This document shows positions 32,560-40,304 of a DNA stretch of 64,000 nucleotides, in pieces (the stretch's first letter is position 1; the number at the start of each line of letters is the position of its first letter). The notes under the pieces were generated by a model. It made no database searches and had not been told where the DNA came from. It saw only the letters and a program-made list of their open reading frames with translations. The position numbers and the translations under genes were made by a program. The stretch is from contig NZ_LMRF01000001.1 of NCBI RefSeq assembly GCF_001424755.1, positions 145,294 through 209,293 on the forward strand. The letters are read 5' to 3'. The DNA is from Marmoricola sp. Leaf446 (GTDB taxonomy: Bacteria; Actinomycetota; Actinomycetes; Propionibacteriales; Nocardioidaceae).

Positions 32560-33622
32560 CCAGGTCGCCCCCCGCGACCTGCCGAGCACGGGACGCGGTG
32601 CGTGGGCCGACCCCGGGGTCGAGGAGGTCGCTCCCGGCGTCCACCGGATGCCGCTCCCGCTGCCGATGGACGGGTTGCGCGCGGTCAACGTCTACGTCGT
32701 CGAGGGCGAGGACGGACTGACCCTGGTCGACGGCGGCTGGGCGATCCCCGACTCCCGGACCGTGTTCGAGGACGGGCTGCGCCGGCTCGGGCACGCGCCG
32801 TCCGACGTACGCCGGTTCCTGGTCACCCACATGCACCGCGACCACTACACCCAGGCCCGCGTGCTCGGCACCGAGCTGGGCTGCCCCGTGGTGCTGGGGT
32901 CGGGCGAGCGACCCAACCTCGCGAGCGTGCACGCCGACGCCGAGGCCGACGACACGCGGCAGGAGGGCACGCGGGCGCGGCTGCGCTCCGCCGGGGCCGA
33001 GCACCTCCACGCGGCCTGGCTGGAGCTGGCCCCGCGCCGCCCCGACGCCCTCGACGCCTACGCCCTGCCCGACACCTGGCTCGAGCGCGACCAGGACCTC
33101 GACGTGGCCGGCCGACGGCTGCGGGCCGTGGCCACCCCGGGGCACACCCGCGGCCACTACGTCTTCGCCGACGAGGCCGCCTCGCTGCTCTTCGCCGGCG
33201 ACCACGTGCTGTCGACGATCACCCCCTCGATCGGCTTCGAGCCGGCGTACGTCCAGCAGCCGCTGCGCGACTACCTCTCCTCGCTGGCCAAGGTCCTGGC
33301 GCTGCCCGACCTGACGCTGCTGCCCGCCCACGGGCCGGTCACGGCGTCGTCCCACGCCCGCGTCCACGAGCTGCTCGAGCACCACGACGTGCGGCTCGCC
33401 CAGTCGCTCGAGGCCGTCCGCGGCGGAGCCCGCACCGCCTGGGAGGTCGCCTGCGCGCTGCCGTGGACCCGGCGCGAGCGGCGCATCGACGAGCTGGGCC
33501 CCTTCGACCAGGCGCTGGCCGCCTTCGAGACGCTCGCCCACCTCGAGCTGCTCGCGCTGCGGGCCGACCTCGCCCGGCGCCCGGGCGAGACCGTGGAGTT
33601 CGCGCCCCCGCACCGCCGCTAG
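32552..33622 (+). CDS. Metallo-beta-lactamase-fold hydrolase
   Basis: A 356-residue MBL-fold protein. VNVYVVEGEDGLTLVDGG begins the fold, THMHRDHYTQ supplies HxHxDH metal ligands, and TPGHTRGHYVF and FAGDHVL give the later His and Asp. The C-terminal 130 residues (after LLPAHGPV) are a helical cap with an LACTB2-like winged-helix flavour. TTG 32552 overlaps the kinase stop by eight bases, so it belongs to the same operon. Function unknown; thioester or ester hydrolysis is possible. Confidence 0.85.
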   Translation: MPDQVAPRDLPSTGRGAWADPGVEEVAPGVHRMPLPLPMDGLRAVNVYVVEGEDGLTLVDGGWAIPDSRTVFEDGLRRLGHAPSDVRRFLVTHMHRDHYTQARVLGTELGCPVVLGSGERPNLASVHADAEADDTRQEGTRARLRSAGAEHLHAAWLELAPRRPDALDAYALPDTWLERDQDLDVAGRRLRAVATPGHTRGHYVFADEAASLLFAGDHVLSTITPSIGFEPAYVQQPLRDYLSSLAKVLALPDLTLLPAHGPVTASSHARVHELLEHHDVRLAQSLEAVRGGARTAWEVACALPWTRRERRIDELGPFDQALAAFETLAHLELLALRADLARRPGETVEFAPPHRR

Positions 33623-33633
33623 GGTGGGGAGCG

Positions 33634-33735
33634 TCCGACAGGGGAGCGCCGGGGGCCAGAGCCGGAGGCGCTGAGAGTGCGGGAGAGCCGCAGACCCTCG
33701 AACCTGCTCCGGTTAGTACCGGCGAAGGAAGTCGA
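33634..33735 (+). ncRNA. TPP riboswitch (THI element)
   Basis: The leader has the conserved TPP-aptamer blocks in order: ACAGGGGAGCGC near 33638, CTGAGAGTGCGG at 33671, GACCCTCGAACCTG at 33693, and GTACCGGCGAAGGAAGT ending at about 33732. CGAC/GTCG pairs form P1. The ribosome-binding site GAAGGAG (33734-33740) abuts the 3' side of P1, so thiamine pyrophosphate probably represses translation of the thiamine transporter. Confidence 0.95.
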
Positions 33736-33747
33736 AGGAGACTCCCG

Positions 33748-34806
33748 ATGCGCATCCGCGTGCGATCCCTGACCCTGCTCACCGTCGGTGCCCTCACCGC
33801 GACCCTGGCCGCGTGCGGCTCGTCGGGCTCCTCCGACGACGGCGCGGCCGACCCGAGGACGCTCACCGTCGTCACCCACGACAGCTGGGCCGTGCCCGAC
33901 GACGTCCTCGCCGCGTTCACCGAGCAGAGCGGCATCACGGTGAAGGTGCAGCCGCAGGGCGACGCCGGCCAGCTGACCAACAAGCTGGTGCTGACCAAGG
34001 ACTCCCCGCTCGCCGACGGGGTCTACGGCATCGACAACACCTTCGGGTCGCGCGCCGTCGACGAGGGCGTGCTCGCGGCGTACGACGCGGACCTGCCCGC
34101 CTCGGCCGAGCAGCTCCGCCTCCCCGGCGGCGAGGACCGGCTGACCCCGGTCGACTACAGCGACGTGTGCGTCAACGTCGACGACAGCTGGTTCGAGGAG
34201 GAGGGGAAGCAGCCGCCGCAGGACCTCGACGACCTCACCGACCCGGCCTACGAGGACCTGTTCGTCACGCCCGGCGCCACCACCTCCTCGCCGGGCCTGG
34301 CCTTCCTGCTCACCACGGTGGCCGCCAAGGGTGCCGACTGGCCCGACTACTGGCAGGCGCTGGTCGACAACGGCGCCAAGGTGACCTCGGGCTGGTCCGA
34401 CGCCTACGAGGTCGACTTCACCGCCGGGGGCGGCGACGGAGACCGGCCGATCGTGCTCTCCTACTCCTCCTCGCCGCCGTTCACCGTGCCCGAGGGCGGC
34501 ACCGAGCCGACCACGAGCGCGCTGCTCGACACCTGCTTCCGCCAGGTGGAGTACGCCGGGGTGCTGGCCGGCGCGGAGAACCCCGAGGGCATGCAGGAGT
34601 TCATCGACTTCATGCTCGGCCGCGAGTTCCAGCAGGCGCTGCCCGACAACATGTACGTCTACCCCGTCGACGCCGACGTCGCCCTGCCGCAGGCCTGGGA
34701 GCAGTTCGCCCCGGCGGCCGAGAAGCCCTTCGCCGTCGAGCCGGCCGAGCTCGACGCCGACCGCGAGAAGTGGCTGCGCGAGTGGCGCGACATCGTCACG
34801 CAGTAG
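33748..34806 (+). CDS. thiB: Thiamine ABC transporter substrate-binding lipoprotein
   Basis: A 352-residue exported lipoprotein: a basic start, a hydrophobic stretch and a lipobox ending LAAC at about residue 23. The mature part begins TLTVVTHDSWAV, as in ThiB/TbpA. GVYGIDNTFGSRAVDEGV, DYSDVCVN and SYSSSPPFTVPEGGTEPTTS are family segments around the thiamine site. It sits just after the TPP riboswitch and feeds ThiPQ. Confidence 0.93.
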   Translation: MRIRVRSLTLLTVGALTATLAACGSSGSSDDGAADPRTLTVVTHDSWAVPDDVLAAFTEQSGITVKVQPQGDAGQLTNKLVLTKDSPLADGVYGIDNTFGSRAVDEGVLAAYDADLPASAEQLRLPGGEDRLTPVDYSDVCVNVDDSWFEEEGKQPPQDLDDLTDPAYEDLFVTPGATTSSPGLAFLLTTVAAKGADWPDYWQALVDNGAKVTSGWSDAYEVDFTAGGGDGDRPIVLSYSSSPPFTVPEGGTEPTTSALLDTCFRQVEYAGVLAGAENPEGMQEFIDFMLGREFQQALPDNMYVYPVDADVALPQAWEQFAPAAEKPFAVEPAELDADREKWLREWRDIVTQ

Positions 34807-36407
34807 CCACCGCGCTGCTGGCGGCGCTGCCGCTCGCGGCCCTCGCCCTGTTCTTCGTCTACCCGGTCGCCGGGATGGTGGGGCGCGGGTTCGTGCCCGA
34901 CGGGCGGTTCGAGCCGGGCGCGGTGCTCGAGGTGCTGGCCCGGCCGCGGGTGCACCGGGTGCTGTGGTTCACGCTCTGGTCGGCCGCGGCGGGGACGCTC
35001 CTGTCGCTGGTGCTGGGCCTGCCCACGGCGTACGCCCTGCACCGGCTGCGCTTCCCCGGCCGTGACCTGCTCCGCGCCGTGGTGGTGGTGCCGTTCGTGC
35101 TGCCGACCGTGGTGGTGGGGGTGGCGTTCCGCCAGCTGATCGCGCCCTCGGGGCCGCTGGGCGGGCTCGGGCTCGACGGCAGCGCGGTGGCGATCGTCGC
35201 GGCGCTGGCGTTCTTCAACGTCAGCGTCGTGGTGCGCACCGTCGGCACCTTCTGGGAGTCGATGGACCCGCGGCGCGAGGAGGCGGCCGCCGCGCTGGGC
35301 GCCACCCCGTGGCAGGTGCTGCGCACGGTGACGCTGCCCGCACTGCGCCCGGGCATCGTCTCGGCGGCGAGCGTGGTGTTCCTGTTCTGCTCGACCGCTT
35401 TCGGCGTGGTGCTGACGATGGGCGGGCTGCGCTACGCCAACGTCGAGACCGAGATCTACCTGCTCACCACCCAGGAGCTCGACCTGACCGCGGCGGCGGC
35501 GCTGTCGGTGCTGCAGCTGCTCGTGGTCACCGGGCTGCTCGTCCTGGCCGCGCGCGTACGCCGCTCCCCGCCCGCCGCCCGCACCGCCCGACTGCTGCCC
35601 CGGCCGCGCTGGACCCACGCCCCGGTGCTGCTGTGGACCGCGCTCACCCTCGTGCTGCTGCTCGCCCCCCTCGCCTCGCTCGTGGCGGCCTCGCTGCGCC
35701 GTGGCGAGGACTGGGGGCTGGAGAACTACCGCGCGCTCGCCACGACCGGCGCCGACAACGCCCTGCTGGTGCCGGTGACCGAGGCGCTGGTGACCTCGCT
35801 CGAGGTCGCCCTGGTCGCGGCCTCGCTGGCGCTGCTGCTCGGCACCGTCGTGGCCTACCTCGTCTCGCGACCCGGTGGCGGCCGCCCGCGGCAGCTGCTC
35901 GACGGCGTCTTCATGCTGCCGCTGGGCGTCTCCGCGGTCACGGTGGGCTTCGGGTTCCTGGTCACGCTCGACCGCCCGCCGCTGGACCTGCGCAGCTCCT
36001 CGCTGCTCGTGCCCGTGGCCCAGGCCATGGTGGCGCTGCCGCTGGTGGTGCGCACGGTCGCGCCGGTGCTGCGCTCGGTCGACGACCGGCAGCGGCAGGC
36101 GGCCGCCTCGCTGGGCGCCGGGCCGCTGCGGGTGCTGGCGACCGTCGACGTGCCCGCCGCCTGGCGGGCGCTGCTGGCCGCGGCGGGCTTCGGCTTCGCG
36201 GTGTCGCTGGGCGAGTTCGGGGCGACCAGCTTCCTGGCCCGCGACGACGACCCGACGCTCCCGGTGGTGATCTACCGGCTGATCGGGCGGCCGGGCGCGG
36301 AGAACTTCGGGATGGCCATGGCCGCCTCGGTCGTGCTCGCCGCCACCACGACCGCGGTGATGCTCGCGGTGCAGCGGCTGCGCGGCGGGTCGGTGGGGGT
36401 GCTGTGA
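34782..36407 (+). CDS. thiP: Thiamine ABC transporter permease (double length)
   Basis: A 541-residue permease with about 12 membrane segments and two binding-protein-dependent transport motifs. The EAA loops are EEAAAALGATPWQVLRTVTLP in the first half and RQAAASLGAGPLRVLATVDVP in the second. The only in-frame usual start before the first segment is GTG 34782, giving a 25-bp overlap with thiB. The start VARHRHAVATALLAALPLAA is typical of ThiP. Confidence 0.92.
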   Translation: MARHRHAVATALLAALPLAALALFFVYPVAGMVGRGFVPDGRFEPGAVLEVLARPRVHRVLWFTLWSAAAGTLLSLVLGLPTAYALHRLRFPGRDLLRAVVVVPFVLPTVVVGVAFRQLIAPSGPLGGLGLDGSAVAIVAALAFFNVSVVVRTVGTFWESMDPRREEAAAALGATPWQVLRTVTLPALRPGIVSAASVVFLFCSTAFGVVLTMGGLRYANVETEIYLLTTQELDLTAAAALSVLQLLVVTGLLVLAARVRRSPPAARTARLLPRPRWTHAPVLLWTALTLVLLLAPLASLVAASLRRGEDWGLENYRALATTGADNALLVPVTEALVTSLEVALVAASLALLLGTVVAYLVSRPGGGRPRQLLDGVFMLPLGVSAVTVGFGFLVTLDRPPLDLRSSSLLVPVAQAMVALPLVVRTVAPVLRSVDDRQRQAAASLGAGPLRVLATVDVPAAWRALLAAAGFGFAVSLGEFGATSFLARDDDPTLPVVIYRLIGRPGAENFGMAMAASVVLAATTTAVMLAVQRLRGGSVGVL

Positions 36408-37420
36408 GCGCGGACGCCATGGCCCTGCGCGTCGAGGGCCTCTCGGTGCGGTTCGAGGGCACCGCGGTCGTCGACGACGTCGACCTCGGGCTGGCCGCCG
36501 GGTCCGTGCTCGCCGTCCTCGGTCCCTCCGGCTGCGGCAAGTCCACGCTGCTGCGCACCATCGCCGGGCTCGAGCGGCCGGCCGCCGGCCGGGTGCTGCT
36601 GGAGGGTCGCGACCTCGCCCGGGTGCCCACGCACCGACGCGGGTTCGCGCTGATGTTCCAGGACGGCCAGCTCTTCGAGCACCTCGACGTCGCGGGCAAC
36701 GTCGGCTACCCGCTCCGGCTGCGCCGGCGGGGACGCCAGGAGCGCCGTCGCCGCGTCGCCGAGCTGCTCGACCTCGTCGGCCTGGGCGGGTACGACGCCC
36801 GCCTGCCCACCACGCTGAGCGGCGGCGAGCGGCAGCGGGTCGCGCTGGCCCGCGCGCTGGCCGTCGAGCCGCGGCTGCTGCTGCTCGACGAGCCGCTCAG
36901 CGCGCTCGACCGCGGGCTGCGCGAGCGGCTGGCCGCCGACCTCCACGACATCCTGCGCGCCGCCGGGGTGACCGCGGTGCTGGTGACCCACGACCAGGAG
37001 GAGGCGTTCGCCGTCGCCGACACCATGGCGGTGATGCGCGAGGGTCGGCTGGTCCAGCAGGGCAGCCTCGCCGACGTCTGGGCGCACCCGGTCGACGGCT
37101 GGACCGCCCGCTTCCTCGGGTACGCCGAGGTGCTGGACGGCGACCGGGCCCGGACCTTCCGCCGGCTGGTCGCCCCCGACGCCTCCTGGGAGGCGGTGGC
37201 GCTGCGCCGCTCGGCGCTGCGCCTGGACCCGCGGGGCTCGTTGGAGGCGACCGTCGAGGAGGCCCGGCTGACCCCCGAGCTGGTCCGGCTGCGGCTCGAC
37301 GTCGACGGGCTGGGCGTGCTGCCCGGCGTGGCGTCCCCGGCGGCCGTCGTACGGGCGGGGGAGCGGGTGCGCGTCAGCCTGGATCCGGCCCGGACCGCGC
37401 CGCTGCCGGGTCCCGCCTAG
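36404..37420 (+). CDS. thiQ: Thiamine ABC transporter ATP-binding protein
   Basis: A 338-residue ATPase. Walker A is GPSGCGKST, the signature is LSGGERQR and Walker B LLLLDEPLSALD, with H-loop VLVTHDQEEAF. The last 90 residues form an extra regulatory-type domain. GTG 36404 overlaps the thiP stop by four bases; an ATG lies 15 bases further on. It completes the thiBPQ importer. Confidence 0.92.
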   Translation: MSADAMALRVEGLSVRFEGTAVVDDVDLGLAAGSVLAVLGPSGCGKSTLLRTIAGLERPAAGRVLLEGRDLARVPTHRRGFALMFQDGQLFEHLDVAGNVGYPLRLRRRGRQERRRRVAELLDLVGLGGYDARLPTTLSGGERQRVALARALAVEPRLLLLDEPLSALDRGLRERLAADLHDILRAAGVTAVLVTHDQEEAFAVADTMAVMREGRLVQQGSLADVWAHPVDGWTARFLGYAEVLDGDRARTFRRLVAPDASWEAVALRRSALRLDPRGSLEATVEEARLTPELVRLRLDVDGLGVLPGVASPAAVVRAGERVRVSLDPARTAPLPGPA

Positions 37421-37430
37421 ACTGCCGCTC

Positions 37431-38483
37431 GTGAGGCGCGCGTACACCACCATGGTCACCATCGCGGTGGTCATGGGGCTGCTGGCCTACTTCACCGGCC
37501 AGGCGCTCGGCCTCCCGATGCGCGACCCCGACGGCTTCCTCGGCCCCGCCTGGGTGCGCGCGCCGATGCTGGTCCTGGGGGCGTTCGTGGCCGACATCGT
37601 GCCGCGCACGCTGTGGCGGGCCCGCTTCAAGCCACGCGAGTTCCGCACCGAGGCCCGGCTGCTGATCCGAGAGCACTGGACGCGCGAGCGGATCCAGCTG
37701 GTGGTGCTCGGGGTGATCTGCTTCTACGTCACCTACGTCAGCTACCGCAACCTGAAGAACTTCCTGCCGTTCGTGCGCGACGTCGGCGTGCAGCCGGGCG
37801 ACTACGAGCTGCACAAGTTCGACCAGTGGCTGTTCTTCGGCAACGACCTCGCCGTGGTGCTGCACAACGCGCTCGGCACCACGGTCACCGCGCAGGTGCT
37901 CTCGTGGGTCTACCTGATCTTCCTGCCGATCGTGCCGATCTCGGTGACCATCTGGGTGGTCTGGTCGCGCAACGTCAGCTTCGGCTACTGGTACGTCACC
38001 GCCCAGTGCATCTGCTGGACCCTCGGCACCGCCAGCTACTACATGATCCCCACGCTCGGCCCCAACTTCGCGTTCCCGTGGCTCTACTTCGACCTCGACA
38101 CCACCGGGGTGACGGCGCTGCAGGAAGCGCTCTACTACGGCCGCGTCGACGTGAAGTCCGGGGTGTCGGAGGGCGTGCAGTCGATCGCCGGCTTCGCCTC
38201 CCTCCACGTCGGCGTCACCCTGCTGATGGCCCTGGTCGCGCAGTACACCGTCCGCCACCGCCCCATCCGGATCGTGCTGTGGGTCTACATGGGCATCACG
38301 GTGCTCGCCACGACGTACTTCGGCTGGCACTACATCGCCGACGACATCTTCGGCGCCCTGATCGCCTTCACGTCCTTCTACCTCGGCGGCCTCGCCACCG
38401 GCCAGAAGTTCGACGAGCACGGCCGCCACTCCCACCCCACGACCACCACCTCCAGCGTGCCGGTGGAGTCCGAGGCTCGGTAG
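37431..38483 (+). CDS. PAP2-superfamily (inositol-phosphorylceramide-synthase-like) membrane protein
   Basis: A 350-residue integral membrane protein with about six segments. The PAP2/AUR1-type active-site motifs are GFASLHVGVTLL (Ser-Leu-His) and FGWHYIADDIFGALI (His with Asp). The family transfers or removes lipid-linked phosphate groups at the membrane. The GTG at 37431 lies seven bases after TAGACT (37418-37423), so transcription is probably separate from thiQ and leaderless. Substrate unknown. Confidence 0.82.
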   Translation: MRRAYTTMVTIAVVMGLLAYFTGQALGLPMRDPDGFLGPAWVRAPMLVLGAFVADIVPRTLWRARFKPREFRTEARLLIREHWTRERIQLVVLGVICFYVTYVSYRNLKNFLPFVRDVGVQPGDYELHKFDQWLFFGNDLAVVLHNALGTTVTAQVLSWVYLIFLPIVPISVTIWVVWSRNVSFGYWYVTAQCICWTLGTASYYMIPTLGPNFAFPWLYFDLDTTGVTALQEALYYGRVDVKSGVSEGVQSIAGFASLHVGVTLLMALVAQYTVRHRPIRIVLWVYMGITVLATTYFGWHYIADDIFGALIAFTSFYLGGLATGQKFDEHGRHSHPTTTTSSVPVESEAR

Positions 38484-38489
38484 GGCGGC

Positions 38490-38523
38490 GGGCAGTTTCA
38501 CCGGCTGACCGGTGAAACTGCCC
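38490..38523. terminator. Perfect 15-bp palindromic terminator
   Basis: GGGCAGTTTCACCGG and its exact complement flank a CTGA loop, just after the PAP2 gene. A further GGGCAGTTTC direct copy occurs at about 38551. There is no T tract; such long stems are usual actinobacterial terminators. Confidence 0.75.
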
Positions 38524-38792
38524 CGCAAGCCCGGCAAACCGGGCGCTGGTGGGCAGTTTCCCCCGGTCGCCCGCCCGCTTCGCCCGTTCCGTCGTACGAC
38601 GCTCCGGTCACCCGACCGACGAACTACATCGGTGTGACTCGGGGACGCGTGGGGCCAGGTTGTCAAGACGACACGCGAGTTACACATCTGTTCTTCTGGG
38701 ATTGATGTTCCCAATGTGACGCGTGGGACCTAGCCTCGGCGACGTCCCGTGCCGTGGGGAAGAGGCGCGGGACCCCCGACGAAAGGTCTCGC
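38524..38792 (+). other. Intergenic region before the NlpC/P60 gene
   Basis: About 270 bases with no gene. It holds a partial copy of the preceding palindrome (38551), a short inverted repeat TGGGA-N7-TCCCA (38697-38713), and a candidate promoter TTCCCA-N17-TAGCCT (38708-38736). GAAAGG at 38781 is the likely ribosome-binding site. It lacks the conserved blocks of a c-di-AMP (ydaO) riboswitch. Confidence 0.5.
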
Positions 38793-40235
38793 GTGCTGTT
38801 CGCACGAGCCACCCGACGCTCCACCGCCGTCTCGGCCACCCGTTCTGCGACGTACGCCGCGGCGGGCGCGCTGGTAGGTGCCCTCGTGCTGGGGCTGGTG
38901 CCGCCGGCCGGTGCCGCGCCCGTGCCGCAGCGGCCCCACGCCCCCGACCCGGTGCCGAGCCGCGCCGACGTCGACCGGGCCGCGGCCGCCGTGACCACGG
39001 GCCGGGCGGCGGTGGCCGACATCGAGGCCGCCATGCTCGCCGCGAGCGCGCGGCTGCAGCAGGCCGAGGTCGAGGCGCAGCAGGCGGCCGAGGCCTACAA
39101 CGGGGCCCGGTGGCAGCTCGAGCAGGCGCAGGGGGAGGCCGAGGCGGCCGCCGACCGTGAGGCCGAGGCACGCCAGGACGTCGCCGACCAGCGCGTCGGG
39201 ATCGTCGCGCTCGTGACCGACAGCTACCAGAACGGCACCGAGCTCGGCACCGCAACCGCCCTGCTCGGCGACGAGGGCCCGGCCGGGCTGATGAACCGCG
39301 CCGCGGTCGTCGAGAGCGCCGGAGAGTCCATGGACGCGCGCTACCGCGACTTCCGGCGTACGTCGGCCCGCGCCGACCGTGCCGCGCAGCGCGCCGACGC
39401 GGCCGAGGACCGTCAGCAGGAGCTCGCCGACTCGGCCGCCGCCGCCGCGGCCGGTGCCTCCACCGCCGCTGCGGCCGCAGCCGGTGCGGCCTCCGCGACC
39501 GCCGCCGAGCAGCAGCGGCTGGTGCGCTCCCTGGCCCGCGCGCAAGGCGTCTCGGTGGCGCTCGCCACCCAGCGCCGCGACGCGCTGGAGGAGCGCAGCC
39601 GCGCCCGGGCCGCCGCAGCCGCCCGCGCCGCCGCGGCGAAGGCGCCCGTCGCCACCCCCGCCACCCCTGCCCCCGCAGCCGCTGCCACCGCCCCCCGCCC
39701 GGACCCCGCGCCGGCCCCGCGCCCGGACCCCGCGCCGGCGCCCCGTCCGGACCCTGCGCCGGCACCCCGCCCCGACCCCGAGCCCGCCCCGGCCCCCGCC
39801 CCGGCCCCGGCCCCGGCTCCGGCGCCGGCGCCGGCTCCCGCTCCCGCTCCGGCCCCGGCCCCTGCCCCCAGCGGCTCCGCCGTGCAGCGCGCCATCGCCT
39901 ACGCCGCGGCGCAGGTCGGCAAGCCCTACCAGTGGGGCGCCGACGGCCCGTCGTCGTTCGACTGCTCGGGCCTGACGATGCGGGCCTGGGAGCGCGGCGG
40001 GATCTCGCTGCCGCACTACTCCGTCGCGCAGTACTACGCCAGCACGCCCGTCCCGATCTCGCAGGCCCGCCCCGGCGACCTGCTGTTCTGGAGCAGCAAC
40101 GGCAGCCCCAGCGGCATCCACCACGTCGCGCTCTACCTGGGTGGCGGCCGGCTGATCGAGGCGCCGCGGACCGGCGTCCCCGTCCGCTACAGCACGCTGT
40201 CGTACTGGTACCCCACCTTCGCCGCCCGCCCCTGA
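38793..40235 (+). CDS. Secreted NlpC/P60 peptidoglycan endopeptidase
   Basis: A 480-residue exported hydrolase. A signal peptide runs through GALVGALVLGLVPPAGAAPV. A long Ala/Glu-rich coiled coil (about residues 50-280) resembles that of RipA. Next comes a linker of PAPRPDP and PAPA repeats (about 300-360). The C-terminal NlpC/P60 domain has the catalytic Cys in SSFDCSGLTMRAW, His in GIHHVALYLGGG, and PGDLLFW. It should cleave stem peptides of the cell wall. GTG 38793 has GAAAGG upstream; GTG 38754 would give a signal peptide with a long front. Confidence 0.9.
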   Translation: MLFARATRRSTAVSATRSATYAAAGALVGALVLGLVPPAGAAPVPQRPHAPDPVPSRADVDRAAAAVTTGRAAVADIEAAMLAASARLQQAEVEAQQAAEAYNGARWQLEQAQGEAEAAADREAEARQDVADQRVGIVALVTDSYQNGTELGTATALLGDEGPAGLMNRAAVVESAGESMDARYRDFRRTSARADRAAQRADAAEDRQQELADSAAAAAAGASTAAAAAAGAASATAAEQQRLVRSLARAQGVSVALATQRRDALEERSRARAAAAARAAAAKAPVATPATPAPAAAATAPRPDPAPAPRPDPAPAPRPDPAPAPRPDPEPAPAPAPAPAPAPAPAPAPAPAPAPAPAPSGSAVQRAIAYAAAQVGKPYQWGADGPSSFDCSGLTMRAWERGGISLPHYSVAQYYASTPVPISQARPGDLLFWSSNGSPSGIHHVALYLGGGRLIEAPRTGVPVRYSTLSYWYPTFAARP

Positions 40236-40304
40236 CCCAGCCGGGTGCACGACTGTGCTCGGTTCCACACCCGATCGGCGCGCGATTCGGGCACAGTGGG
40301 AGGC

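Noticed and set aside
38524-38792. Possible c-di-AMP (ydaO) riboswitch upstream of the NlpC/P60 gene, as seen in other actinobacteria
   Set aside because: The conserved blocks of that aptamer could not be found in the leader.
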